Below are positions 35,902 through 44,859 of a stretch of 64,000 nt of DNA, piece after piece. The DNA lies in the NCBI GenBank assembly GCA_003388505.1, contig QQVO01000002.1, positions 62,001 through 126,000 of the forward strand, given 5' to 3'. Positions within the stretch are counted from its first letter, which is position 1, and the number at the start of each line of letters is the position of its first letter. The DNA is from Planctomycetota bacterium (GTDB lineage: Bacteria > Planctomycetota > Planctomycetia > Planctomycetales > Planctomycetaceae). The notes below the pieces were generated by a model. The model saw only the letters and a program-made list of their open reading frames with translations. It was not told the origin of the DNA and searched no databases. Position numbers and translations under genes: made by a program.

Positions 35902-36753
35902 ATGGCGGCCTACCGCGAACATATCTCCGTCAGCGGCATGCTCGGCGCCGGAGTGGCTCTCGTTAGCACCCTTGGCTTCGGCTACACCCCTGTGCAAGGA
36001 CTTCTCGCCGGATGGTTGACCGCCATCGGCGGAATCCTGCCCGACCTCGATTCCGAAAGCGGGCGCCCCGTGCGAGAGATCTTCGGACTCACCGCTTCCG
36101 TCGCGCCCCTGCTGCTCATCGGCCGAATCCTCAAGTGGACCGGGTTGCAAGGCGACCCGGAAACCGTCATGGTCCTGTTTCTGGCCATGTACCTGCTCAT
36201 CAAGTACGGCCTGGCGTCCCTCATCGGAACCTTCAGCGTCCACCGCGGCATGTTTCACAGCATCCCCGCCCTCATCATCGCGGGAGAAATCACCTACCTG
36301 TTCTATCCCGGGGAGCAGGTCTCGGCGAAACTTCTCATGGCCGGCAGTGTGGGGATCGGTTTTCTCTCCCACCTGGTTCTCGATGAAGTCTACAGCGTCC
36401 AGTGGTCCGGAGTCCGAATCAGACTCAAGAAGTCGGCCGGCAGCGCCATGAAACTCTTCGGCGACAACTTCGGCTCAAACGCCGCCGCATACACGCTGCT
36501 CATCCTCTGCTCGCTGGCCATGCTCTCGGACGCCGGAATCATCGGCCCGCCCGACCAGAAGACACGCCACCGCGTCCACGACTCAACCGACCTCGGCGGT
36601 GAAGAAGGCCTCCCCGTCGAAGGCGAAGAGTTCCTCGCCGGCGAAACCGCGCCCGTCCCCGCAGAAGTCAACGAGGCGGACCAACACCGGTCGACGGGTG
36701 GTCCCGCCACCACCGCAGAAAACCCGCTCGACGAAGACGCCGTGCTGAGATAA
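35902..36753 (+). CDS. YdjM/DUF457-type membrane metal-dependent hydrolase
   Basis: 283 residues with several hydrophobic segments and the conserved polar signatures of the family: YREH near the N-terminus, GGILPDLDSESGRP, HRGMFHSI and GFLSHLVLDEVYS. The His/Asp residues are thought to bind metal. The C-terminal ~80 residues are hydrophilic and acidic. AAGGACGACGCG precedes the ATG. The nitrilase gene follows after six bases, indicating an operon. Substrate and role are not established for the family. Confidence 0.8.
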   Translation: MAAYREHISVSGMLGAGVALVSTLGFGYTPVQGLLAGWLTAIGGILPDLDSESGRPVREIFGLTASVAPLLLIGRILKWTGLQGDPETVMVLFLAMYLLIKYGLASLIGTFSVHRGMFHSIPALIIAGEITYLFYPGEQVSAKLLMAGSVGIGFLSHLVLDEVYSVQWSGVRIRLKKSAGSAMKLFGDNFGSNAAAYTLLILCSLAMLSDAGIIGPPDQKTRHRVHDSTDLGGEEGLPVEGEEFLAGETAPVPAEVNEADQHRSTGGPATTAENPLDEDAVLR

Positions 36754-36759
36754 CAGAGC

Positions 36760-37614
36760 ATGAAAATCGCCGGTTTCCAGATGGACGTCGCGATCGGCGA
36801 CGTGAAACAAAACGTCGACCGCATCAGTTCGGTGCTCCGCGAGACCGCGCGCGCCAGAGCCGAACTGACCGTCTTTCCGGAATGCGCCGCAACAGGCTAC
36901 TGCTTTTCAAGCCGCGCGGAGGCCCAGGAATTCGCCGAGCCCGTTCCGGGACCGATCACCGCGGAAATCGCCGAGGTCTGCCGGGAAACCGCTGCCTTCG
37001 CCGTCATCGGCATGCTGGAAGCGGACGGTGAAAAGCTCTTTAATGCCGCCGTCCTCATCGGCCCGGAGGGCGTGATTGGCTCCTACCGCAAGGTCCATCT
37101 GCCGTACCTGGGGGTCGACATGTTCACCGACTACGGCGATCGTCCCTTTGCTGCGCTCGACGCCGGACCGATTCGGATCGGATTGAACATCTGCTACGAC
37201 GCGTCGTTCCCGGAAGCGGCACGCTGCCTCGGCCTCGATGGAGCCGATCTGATTGTCCTCCCCACCAACTGGCCCCCCGGGTCCGAGTGCGTCGCCGAAC
37301 ACACGATTCGCTCCCGCGCCGTCGAAAACGGCGTCTACTACGCGGCGGTCAACCGCGTCGGCGTCGAACGCGAGTTTCGCTTCATCGGAATGAGCAGCAT
37401 CTGCGCGCCGGGCGGCGAAGTGCTCGCAGCCACAGACGGTGTTGACGAGCAGATCATATACGCCGAAATCGACCCCGCACGATCACGACGAAAACGAGTC
37501 GTCCGCGTCGCCGGCAAACACGAAATCGACCGCCTCGCCGACCGGCGTCCCGAGATGTACGGGCAGCTCACCCAACCGCACAACCTGTCCACCCCCCGCG
37601 CCGATCACGCATAA
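36760..37614 (+). CDS. Carbon-nitrogen hydrolase (nitrilase superfamily)
   Basis: 284 residues with the complete Glu-Lys-Cys triad: Glu41 in FPECAATGY, Lys111 in SYRKVHLPY and Cys145 in NICYDASFPEAAR. These cytoplasmic enzymes hydrolyse amides or nitriles such as omega-amides, N-carbamoyl amines or deaminated glutathione. The sequence alone does not decide the substrate. It is cotranscribed with the preceding membrane hydrolase (6 bp gap). Confidence 0.9.
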   Translation: MKIAGFQMDVAIGDVKQNVDRISSVLRETARARAELTVFPECAATGYCFSSRAEAQEFAEPVPGPITAEIAEVCRETAAFAVIGMLEADGEKLFNAAVLIGPEGVIGSYRKVHLPYLGVDMFTDYGDRPFAALDAGPIRIGLNICYDASFPEAARCLGLDGADLIVLPTNWPPGSECVAEHTIRSRAVENGVYYAAVNRVGVEREFRFIGMSSICAPGGEVLAATDGVDEQIIYAEIDPARSRRKRVVRVAGKHEIDRLADRRPEMYGQLTQPHNLSTPRADHA

Positions 37615-37713
37615 CGCGAGGCATGCATCAGTCCGGCCGCTCCGGCCTCTCAAGGAATTCAGCATCGCGGGAGGGTGAGGCTCTGCCGAGCCGAATCCGC
37701 TCTCAAGCGTCCG

Positions 37714-38322
37714 TCACTGATCCGATTCCGCCTCGTTCTCATCCTCACTCTCATCGCCCGAGTCCTCACTGGCGGGCCGATCAGGCGACGCCGGCTCAGC
37801 GGTCCCGGTCGGCGAAGCGGTGTCTCCCGTGAGTCCCGGCGGCTCCGCCCCCCGATCTGCGTTCGAAGCAGGCGGCGGAGCAGCCGTATCCGGCGCGTCC
37901 TTGGTCGTGACGCCAAGAATCGCCCGATCGCCCGGGTCGTACGGCAGACTCATCTCGTAGCTCGATCCCAGCCCGATCCATGAGAGTTTCAGCGCCTTGG
38001 CATTGGGCCGCTCCGCATCGTCAATCGTCTCTTGCGCCGGCCAGCCGACGATCAGCGGCGGCACTTCGCTCAGCATGAGTTGACGCGGGTTCGGCCCGTC
38101 GTCCTCTGCCAGCCGCTTCTGCACAGCGTCCAGCGTCCATTCATACCCGAAGCGTGCGTGTGCCTGGAAGGCGACCAGCAGCAGCAATAAGCCAATGCCT
38201 CCCCACACCAGCACCCGTTCCTTCGATGATCGCTCAGGCCTTTTCGGAGCGGAAGACTCTTCCGTCAGCTTTGGGTCGTCCGGTGGACTTTCGCCAGTCG
38301 GCTCATTGGCAGCGTCAGACAT
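37714..38322 (-). CDS. Single-pass membrane protein, unknown function
   Basis: 202 residues. An acidic N-terminal cytoplasmic part is followed by one helix (VLVWGGIGLLLLLVAFQ, about residues 38-54). A conserved-looking extracytoplasmic segment comes next (FGYEWTLDAVQKRLAEDD...PPLIVGWPAQETID...LGSSYEMSLPYDP), and the C-terminus is a long Pro/Ala/Glu/Asp-rich disordered tail. No family is recognised. It is divergent from the next small membrane protein. Confidence 0.65.
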   Translation of the reverse strand: MSDAANEPTGESPPDDPKLTEESSAPKRPERSSKERVLVWGGIGLLLLLVAFQAHARFGYEWTLDAVQKRLAEDDGPNPRQLMLSEVPPLIVGWPAQETIDDAERPNAKALKLSWIGLGSSYEMSLPYDPGDRAILGVTTKDAPDTAAPPPASNADRGAEPPGLTGDTASPTGTAEPASPDRPASEDSGDESEDENEAESDQ

Positions 38323-38537
38323 GAGAGACCTCCTCGATCAGAAAGGAAACGCGAATGCAGCCGGAGGAACCTGCCGCGTGAGTCATCCAGCATGCCCGAA
38401 GCCGGCGCGAACCACAACCGAGCAACCCCCGAAACCGGCTTGCGGCCCGCACCGGCCGCACCTACGGTAAGGTGGTGGGTGTCGAACCCCGAACATTCGC
38501 CACACACAGTTCTTCTCCGAAACCGAAAAGCTTCCTC

Positions 38538-39026
38538 GTGTCACCCGCGGAACTCATCGCTATCGGCGCGCCCGTCATTTCGATCGCCGGGTTTGCGCTC
38601 TGGTTCCGCGGACGCCGCAGCAGGGAAGAACGCCGAGCGATCCAGGAATTCCGTACGCAGCGCGAACGTCTCGAAGCCAAATTCTTTGATCTCGCCGCCG
38701 CATCCGGCAAACCGCGCGGCCTCCGCTGGGTCAACTGCGACTGGGGACGCGACGTCACCTTCGCCAGAGACGCCAGAACGTCCCTGCTCACCGCATTCGT
38801 CGCGGTGGAGATTCAGTTCGAAGCCGTCGAAGGCGGCGACATGGAAGATGTCGATGCGGTCGGAACAATCCGGGATGCCTCCGCCGTCTTCCACTACCAG
38901 GCGGGCCAGTGGGGCACCGGCGGCAAGGCGCTCTTCAACATGAACCCCCAGGAGGCGCTAAAGCGCCTCACAGACCAGTTCGAACCGATCGAGTCCCAGC
39001 CGGCCGGCGGCGACAACTTGTCATAG
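38538..39026 (+). CDS. Membrane-anchored protein, unknown function
   Basis: A hydrophobic anchor at the N-terminus (PAELIAIGAPVISIAGFALWF) is followed by a charged helix (RSREERRAIQEFRTQRERLEA) and a ~100-residue folded domain (LRWVNCDWGRDVTFARDART...). The GTG at 38538 places the anchor directly after the start. The frame is open back to GTG codons at 38472, but that extension is Ser/Pro-rich with no ribosome site, so 162 residues is preferred over 184. No family is recognised. Confidence 0.6.
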   Translation: MSPAELIAIGAPVISIAGFALWFRGRRSREERRAIQEFRTQRERLEAKFFDLAAASGKPRGLRWVNCDWGRDVTFARDARTSLLTAFVAVEIQFEAVEGGDMEDVDAVGTIRDASAVFHYQAGQWGTGGKALFNMNPQEALKRLTDQFEPIESQPAGGDNLS

Positions 39027-39143
39027 TCGCACCTCAACGACTCAACGAGACTCGTTGACAGGATTTACGGCGAGAATAGAATTGCACCGGAACGTCGCGC
39101 GGCGTTTCAAGAATACCGACCGTGTTCGCCGAATCACGTTGAG

Positions 39144-39163
39144 CCGCGACCCGCAGGGGAGCG
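39144..39163 (+). repeat. 20 bp word, copy 1
   Basis: Exact copy of CCGCGACCCGCAGGGGAGCG, also found at 41101-41120 and 42470-42489 in the same orientation. It lies in the mcsA upstream spacer; a small palindrome (CAACGAG-A-CTCGTTG, 39043-39057) lies just before it. Confidence 0.85.
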
Positions 39164-39278
39164 CTCTCACCCGAGCTTCGATCGCGAATCCAACCACCAG
39201 GCAATAGCGCCAATACAGACGACTGCGCGTGGCGACGAAGTCAGCAAAGGTCCAGACTGCAATCTGCACGGAGATGCA

Positions 39279-39800
39279 ATGAAGAAGTGCCGCCGATGCA
39301 CTAAACCCGCCACGTTGCATATCACCGAGATCCGCAACGGCGTCGCGCAGCCGCTTCACCTGTGCGAGAAGTGCGCCAAGAAGTACCTCAGTTCGGTGGA
39401 AGCCGGCGGAAACGTCGAGGATCCGGTGGGAGAGGGCGGCAACGAACTCGTCGCCGCACTCGCAGGGGAGGATTCGGCCGACGCCGACGCACTCACCTGT
39501 CCCCAATGCGGAATCACGTTCAAGCAGTTCCGCAGCCAGGGCCGTCTGGGGTGTCCGCACGACTACGTCGTCTTCCGCGATGAACTGATTCCATTGCTCG
39601 AGAGCATTCACTCCGAGACGCAGCATGTCGGGAAGATTCCCCAGCGAACACCGGCCATCAGTCGCAAGCAGCACGACCTCATCCGCCTGCGCAGCGACCT
39701 GAAGTCGGCCGTCCAGAACGAAAAGTACGAGGAAGCCGCCGATCTGCGGGACAGGATTCGCCGGCTCGAAGAGGAACTGGTCGAAGAACAATCGAATTGA
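39279..39800 (+). CDS. mcsA: McsA, activator of protein-arginine kinase
   Basis: 173 residues. Two zinc-binding modules are present: MKKCRRCTKPA with LHLCEKCAKKY, and TCPQCGITFKQFRSQGRLGC. A C-terminal UvrB/UvrC-type helical hairpin follows (KYEEAADLRDRIRRLEEEL). In Firmicutes McsA binds and stimulates the arginine kinase McsB. Here mcsB follows 86 bp downstream, supporting the assignment. GGAG lies five bases before the ATG. Neither ctsR nor clpC is seen nearby, unlike in Bacillus. Confidence 0.92.
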   Translation: MKKCRRCTKPATLHITEIRNGVAQPLHLCEKCAKKYLSSVEAGGNVEDPVGEGGNELVAALAGEDSADADALTCPQCGITFKQFRSQGRLGCPHDYVVFRDELIPLLESIHSETQHVGKIPQRTPAISRKQHDLIRLRSDLKSAVQNEKYEEAADLRDRIRRLEEELVEEQSN

Positions 39801-39886
39801 ATCCGCGCCGCGTCGTATGCTACTGCCGAAACTGATCGCACTCTCCGCCTCCGTCGTGCCGTTCCCCCAGCGGGAGGAAAACCGTC

Positions 39887-40951
39887 GTGGATCTTGAATC
39901 CCTGACCAGAACGAGCGGCGAATGGCTCCGGGGATCGGGGCCCGATTCGGACATCGTCATTTCCAGCCGCATCAGGCTGGCGCGCAACCTCGCGCAGTTC
40001 CCGTTCCCCCCGCGCACCGACGACGCGACGCGGGCCGAGATCGAGTCCCTGATCCGCGAACGCATCCGCTCGATCGAATCCAGCGAAAAGCTGACCTACT
40101 TCGACGTCAACACGCTCGACACGCTCGATCGCCAGTTGCTGGTCGAGCGGCAACTCATCAGCCGCGAACACGCCGAAACGCACGGATCGCGCGGCGTCAG
40201 CGTGGGGCCGATGGAAACGGTCAGCATCATGATCAACGAAGAGGACCACTTGCGCCTGCAAGTGCTCCGCAGCGGCTTTGCGCTGGATGAATGCTGGGAC
40301 GAAGTCAGCCGCATCGACGACGAGTTCGAAAAGCATCTCGAATTCGCCTTCAGCGAGGAATTCGGCTACCTCACCTCCTGCCCCACCAACGTCGGCACCG
40401 GCATCCGCGTCAGCGTCATGCTGCATCTGCCCGCACTCGTCCTCACCAAGGAAGTCCAGCGCGTCTTTCACGCCCTTCACAAGCTGAACCTCGCCGTCCG
40501 CGGCCTCTACGGCGAAGGCAGCCAGGCGATGGGGGACTTCTACCAGATCTCGAATCAGATCACGCTCGGACAGACCGAACAGCACATCATCAAAACCGTC
40601 AAGAGCGTCCTGCCGAACATCATCGACTACGAGCGCCGCGCCCGGAAGGCCCTTGTTAAAGACAGTCGCGAACAGCTTCACGACCAGGTCTCCCGGGCCT
40701 TTGGCATCCTCCGAAGCGCTCAGACGATCACCTCCGAAGAGACCATGCACCTGCTCTCCAGTCTGCGGATGGGGCTGAATCTCGGACTCGTCAGCGGCAT
40801 CGAAATGCCGACCGTCAACGAACTCTTCATCCACACTCAACCTGCGCACCTCCAGAAGATGCGGCAGGAAACACTCGGATCCTCCGAGCGAAACGTCGCC
40901 CGGGCGACCTACATCCGCCAGCGACTCGCGGGGCACGAATCCGAAAACTGA
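39887..40951 (+). CDS. mcsB: Protein-arginine kinase McsB
   Basis: 354 residues with a guanidino-kinase fold. The ATP-binding SSRIRLARNL, the family motif NEEDHLRLQ, the active-site Cys segment LTSCPTNVGTGIRVSVMLHL and RGLYGEGSQAMGDFYQISNQ are all present. It phosphorylates arginine side chains, marking proteins for the ClpCP protease in Bacillus. Translation starts at GTG (39887) after GGGAGG. It forms an operon with mcsA. The C-terminal region (HTQPAHLQKM...ARATYIRQRL) is complete. Confidence 0.94.
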   Translation: MDLESLTRTSGEWLRGSGPDSDIVISSRIRLARNLAQFPFPPRTDDATRAEIESLIRERIRSIESSEKLTYFDVNTLDTLDRQLLVERQLISREHAETHGSRGVSVGPMETVSIMINEEDHLRLQVLRSGFALDECWDEVSRIDDEFEKHLEFAFSEEFGYLTSCPTNVGTGIRVSVMLHLPALVLTKEVQRVFHALHKLNLAVRGLYGEGSQAMGDFYQISNQITLGQTEQHIIKTVKSVLPNIIDYERRARKALVKDSREQLHDQVSRAFGILRSAQTITSEETMHLLSSLRMGLNLGLVSGIEMPTVNELFIHTQPAHLQKMRQETLGSSERNVARATYIRQRLAGHESEN

Positions 40952-40995
40952 GCACGGCATTTCGGAATGACCCACACGGATTCACACACCAGGTT

Positions 40996-41100
40996 TAGAG
41001 CAAATTGCTCTACCATGTGTCCGCGTCGAGCGGTGTTTGGACTGTCGAGGACGAGAATCCGCGAGACAGATCGCCAACACTGATTTGCAAAGCGCTCTAG
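40996..41100 (+). repeat. 105 bp palindrome-ended repeat, copy 3
   Basis: Plus-oriented copy. It begins with the palindrome TAGAGCAAATTGCTCTA and ends TTTGCAAAGCGCTCTAG. It lies 64 bp upstream of the TPR gene and directly abuts the 20 bp word at 41101. Confidence 0.85.
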
Positions 41101-41120
41101 CCGCGACCCGCAGGGGAGCG
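41101..41120 (+). repeat. 20 bp word, copy 2
   Basis: Exact copy of CCGCGACCCGCAGGGGAGCG, fused directly to the end of a 105 bp repeat. Confidence 0.85.
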
Positions 41121-41163
41121 TTCCACCGCAGGTCGCTGAGCACAACGTGGCCGTACCATCTCA

Positions 41164-42420
41164 ATGATCCATTCCGCGACAACCGCTCGTTCAGGATCAT
41201 CCGGAATCGATCAGCAGGCCATCCTGCCGTTCTGTAAGCGCTCGCTCGCCGTACTCGCCCTGCTGACGGCATTCGCCTGCGTGACTCAATCGGTCAATGC
41301 ACAGGACGATACGCCCGCCGATGTCCCCTCGAAAGAGGAATGCAGACAGGTCGCCGAGGAGTTCGAGGAATTGATTCAGTCCGGCCGCAGCAGCCGCGCC
41401 ACGCGATTGGTCGATTGGGAATCCATCGTCGCCTCCGCCACCGACGGCTTCGAAGAGACGCCCCAACTGACGCTCGCCCGTCGCGGATTCAAACAGGGAT
41501 TCGTCTCCCGCATGCGGGATTCGGGCGGGCTCACCGCGCAGATTGTCGCCGCGCTCGATGCCGGTGGAACGTATCGCCTCCTGCGAATGCACGAAGTCGA
41601 CGGACGCCCCCGCGCCCTCTTTCGACTGCTGCTCCCCCAGGGCGGAGGCGTCAACTACCACGACCTCGAATTCCACCGGGGCCCCGGCGGCGCAGTCCGC
41701 ATCAGCGACCTGCATATCGCGCTCTCCGGCGAACGTTTCAGCGAAACGCTTCGCCGCGCATTCCTCCCCGTGGCGGCTGAGGCCTTGGGCGGCCAGAACA
41801 TCACCGAAGCCAACCGCCAGCATGTGGAGCATCTCGATGCGCTCACGAATATGGCGGAGGCCGCCCGCGCCCGCGACTACGCCCAGGCTCTGAGCATCTA
41901 TGCAGAACTCCCCGAGTCCCTGCAGCAGGACACGAACGTGCTGCTCGTCCGGCTCCAGGCGTCCCAGAACGCAAGCGACGAAGCCTATGCCGAGGCGATT
42001 GCAGATTTCAGCCGCTTTCACCCCGACGATCTCTGCGTCGAACTCCTCTCGATCGACGGCTACCTCCTCCGCGATCAGCACGAAGAGTCGCTCGCCGCAG
42101 TCGACCGGCTTGAGAAGAGCATCGGAGGCGATCCCTTCCTCCACGTGCTCAGGGCCGGCATCCTGTACGATGCAGGCCGGCTCGACGAAGCTGAACAATC
42201 CGCCCGCCAGGCGATCAAGGAAGAGCCCGGCCTCGAAAACGCCTACTGGCAGGTCATCAGCGTCTCGCTCGATCAGGCCGACTACAAAACCACCGTCGAA
42301 ATGCTGACGCTGCTCGAAGATCGGCTCGGAGTCGAATTCGTCGATCTCACCGAGGTTCCGGAATATTCGGAATTCGTAAAATCCAGAGAATTTCGCGACT
42401 GGAACCGCGAACGACAATAG
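41164..42420 (+). CDS. Secreted TPR-like repeat protein
   Basis: 418 residues. A signal peptide is visible (SLAVLALLTAFACVTQSVNA, cleavage near NAQDD), although with this start the n-region is unusually long (about 30 residues). The true start may be further downstream. A mixed domain (about 50-210) precedes tetratricopeptide-like helix pairs from ~225 to 390 (for example AEAARARDYAQALSIYAELP and ILYDAGRLDEAEQSARQAI). It is likely a periplasmic scaffold; the partner is unknown. Confidence 0.75.
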   Translation: MIHSATTARSGSSGIDQQAILPFCKRSLAVLALLTAFACVTQSVNAQDDTPADVPSKEECRQVAEEFEELIQSGRSSRATRLVDWESIVASATDGFEETPQLTLARRGFKQGFVSRMRDSGGLTAQIVAALDAGGTYRLLRMHEVDGRPRALFRLLLPQGGGVNYHDLEFHRGPGGAVRISDLHIALSGERFSETLRRAFLPVAAEALGGQNITEANRQHVEHLDALTNMAEAARARDYAQALSIYAELPESLQQDTNVLLVRLQASQNASDEAYAEAIADFSRFHPDDLCVELLSIDGYLLRDQHEESLAAVDRLEKSIGGDPFLHVLRAGILYDAGRLDEAEQSARQAIKEEPGLENAYWQVISVSLDQADYKTTVEMLTLLEDRLGVEFVDLTEVPEYSEFVKSREFRDWNRERQ

Positions 42421-42469
42421 CGACAATCGGGAGACCGGCAGCCGACTCGGTTTGACCGGCCCCGTTCCG

Positions 42470-42489
42470 CCGCGACCCGCAGGGGAGCG
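42470..42489 (+). repeat. 20 bp word, copy 3
   Basis: Exact copy of CCGCGACCCGCAGGGGAGCG, 80 bp upstream of the sppA start. Confidence 0.85.
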
Positions 42490-42569
42490 ATCCACATGAA
42501 CGCCCCCTAATGAACCGGTTTTCCATCGCGTCGCGCCGCGACCGATCAATCGAAAAAGGAGTCCGCTCG

Positions 42570-44462
42570 ATGTTTTCCTGTCTGCGTTTCGCCCTCGCGC
42601 TGGTCCTCACGGCAACCTGCTGGACGGCGCCCGCCTCCGCACAGTTCTTCGACTTCCCCGGCGCGGAGTCGAAGTCGAAAGAGACCGAATCGACCGGCCC
42701 CACCGTCCCGGTCTTCACGCTCAAGGGGACCATCACCGAGCAACCCAGGAGCATCGATCCCATCTTCGGACAGACGGGGGGCGAGTCGCTGCAATCGCTC
42801 ATTACCCGGCTCGACGCCGCCGCCGAAGACGACGACGTGAAAGGCGTCGTCCTCCTGCTCGGAGACGCCTCCTTCGGTTACGCCCAACTCGAAGAACTCC
42901 GCGCCGCCATGGAACGGCTCAAAGCGGCCGAGAAACCGGTCTACGCCCACGCCGATTCTCTCACCACGAAAAACTACGCCCTCCTCTGCGGCGCGTCGCG
43001 GCTGTCCGTCTCCCCCACCGGAGACGTGTGGGTCACCGGCATGTACGGCGAAGGCATGTACCTCCGCGGACTGCTCGACCTGCTCAAGGTGCAGCCCGAC
43101 TTCCTCACCTCCGGCGACTACAAGAGCGCTGGCGAGATGTTCACCCGCTCCGAGCCCAGTCCCGAAGCCCGGGAGATGGAGGACTGGCTCTACGACAGCC
43201 TCTATGCCTCCCTTGTGCAGCAGATCGCCGACGGACGCGGCGTCTCCACCGAACAGGTTCGCGAATGGATCAACACCGGCCTCTTCTCCGCCGAGTCCGC
43301 CTGTGAAACCGGCCTGATCGACGTCGTCGAACACCGGCAGGATTTCGCCAACTTCATCGAACGTGAATTCGGCGAGGACGCCCAACTCGACAAGTCCTAC
43401 GGCAAGTCGAAGTCCGCCGCACTCGACCTCTCCGATCCGTTCGCCGCCATGAACCTCCTGATGGGAAGCCAATCGAAGAAGAAAACCTCCTCCGGCAAGG
43501 ACGTGATCGCGATCGTCCACGTCGAAGGCGCGATCCAGTTGGGCGAGGCACAGCCTTCGATGCTGGGCATTGTCGAAGGCGCGTTCAGCGAACCCATCCG
43601 CCGCACGCTCGACCAGGTCGCCGAAGACGACGACGTCAAAGCCGTCGTGCTTCGCGTCAATTCCCCCGGCGGATCAGCCGTCGCCAGCGAAGTCATCCTC
43701 AACGCCACCAAGCGCGTCGCGTCGCGCAAGCCGATCGTCGTTTCCATGGGCGACGTCGCCGGCAGCGGCGGCTACTACGTCGCCTGCGGTTCCGAGCGCA
43801 TCTACGCCGACCGGGCCACCATCACCGGATCGATCGGCGTCGTCGCAGGCAAAGTCGTCACCACCGACATGTGGGCCCGCATCGGCATCAACTTCCATCC
43901 CATCGAACGCGGCGAGAATGCCGACATCTTCTCTTCCTCGGCGCCGTTCGACGAGGAGCAACGCCAACTCCTCCAGGACTGGATGACCGAGGTCTACGAT
44001 GTCTTCAAGGGCCATGTCGTCGACATCCGCGGAGACCGCCTCACAAAGCCGATCGACGAACTCGCCGGCGGCCGCGTCTACACCGGCGAACAGGCCCTCG
44101 AACTCGGCCTCGTCGACGAGATCGGCGGTCTTGAAGAGGCGATCACCTACGTCGCCGAAGAGGCCGGCCTCGAAGAGTACGAAGTCCGCTCCGTCCCCGA
44201 ACCTGAGAACTTCCTCGACCAGTTCCTCGCCAGCCTGCTCGGCGGAGAGAAGAAAGACGACGACCGTCTCTCCACCCCGCAATTGACAGGCCCCGGCGCG
44301 ACGCCCCGTCTCTCCTCAGCCCTGCTCGACAAGGTGCTCCCGGTGCTGGCCGAGGCTGATCCGCATCGCGTCCGCCTCCTCCAGCAGGCCGCCCGGCAGA
44401 TCGACATCCTCCACGCCGAACGAATCATGCTCACCATGCCCCTCTACGATCTGCATGACTAA
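42570..44462 (+). CDS. sppA: Signal peptide peptidase SppA, 67K type
   Basis: 630 residues of the long double-domain SppA form. An N-terminal signal/anchor (MFSCLRFALALVLTATCW) is followed by two ClpP-like domains. The catalytic Lys is Lys185 in SGDYKSAGEMF and the nucleophile Ser399 is in GDVAGSGGYYVA, as expected for the Ser/Lys dyad shared between the two halves. The enzyme degrades leftover signal peptides in the inner membrane. AAGGAG precedes the ATG at 42570; an ATG at 42510 lacks a site. The downstream DUF493 gene overlaps its end by eight bases. Confidence 0.93.
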   Translation: MFSCLRFALALVLTATCWTAPASAQFFDFPGAESKSKETESTGPTVPVFTLKGTITEQPRSIDPIFGQTGGESLQSLITRLDAAAEDDDVKGVVLLLGDASFGYAQLEELRAAMERLKAAEKPVYAHADSLTTKNYALLCGASRLSVSPTGDVWVTGMYGEGMYLRGLLDLLKVQPDFLTSGDYKSAGEMFTRSEPSPEAREMEDWLYDSLYASLVQQIADGRGVSTEQVREWINTGLFSAESACETGLIDVVEHRQDFANFIEREFGEDAQLDKSYGKSKSAALDLSDPFAAMNLLMGSQSKKKTSSGKDVIAIVHVEGAIQLGEAQPSMLGIVEGAFSEPIRRTLDQVAEDDDVKAVVLRVNSPGGSAVASEVILNATKRVASRKPIVVSMGDVAGSGGYYVACGSERIYADRATITGSIGVVAGKVVTTDMWARIGINFHPIERGENADIFSSSAPFDEEQRQLLQDWMTEVYDVFKGHVVDIRGDRLTKPIDELAGGRVYTGEQALELGLVDEIGGLEEAITYVAEEAGLEEYEVRSVPEPENFLDQFLASLLGGEKKDDDRLSTPQLTGPGATPRLSSALLDKVLPVLAEADPHRVRLLQQAARQIDILHAERIMLTMPLYDLHD

Positions 44463-44838
44463 TCAATCTTCACACGACCGGCACGATTTGAAGCATCTCA
44501 GTGAGCAAGATTCCACTTCGATGACACCGGCCGCCCACAGGAGTCAAGACCACATGGACTACGCAGCCCGGCTCGAACTGCTCGAAACCACCCACACCTT
44601 CCCGGGCAAATACACCTATAAGGTGATCGGCGCCGCCCGCAACAACTTCGTTGGACGCGTGCTCCAGACCGTCAGAACCCAACTGCCCGAAGACACCGAA
44701 CCCTCCTTCTCCACGCGCGAGACCGCAGCCGGCCGCCACGTCAGCGTCACCATCGAGCCCCATCTCGAAGACCCCGAGCAGGTCCTCGCCATCTACACCG
44801 CCCTCAGCCAACTCGACGACCTCGTCCTCCTCCTGTAA
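44455..44838 (+). CDS. DUF493/YbeD-like small protein
   Basis: 127 residues. The conserved part is a ferredoxin-like ~90-residue domain (LLETTHTFPGKYTYKVIGAA to VLAIYTALSQLDDLVLLL), as in E. coli YbeD. Members are small cytoplasmic proteins of unsettled function, possibly ligand-binding regulators. The start at 44455 overlaps the sppA stop by eight bases; in-frame ATGs at 44521 and 44554 are possible alternatives. It is cotranscribed with sppA. Confidence 0.85.
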   Translation: MTNQSSHDRHDLKHLSEQDSTSMTPAAHRSQDHMDYAARLELLETTHTFPGKYTYKVIGAARNNFVGRVLQTVRTQLPEDTEPSFSTRETAAGRHVSVTIEPHLEDPEQVLAIYTALSQLDDLVLLL

Positions 44839-44859
44839 CGCGCCGCAACGCCGCCTCCC

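Noticed and set aside
39608-40975. 455-residue minus-strand frame over mcsA-mcsB
   Set aside because: mcsB motifs on the plus strand are unambiguous.
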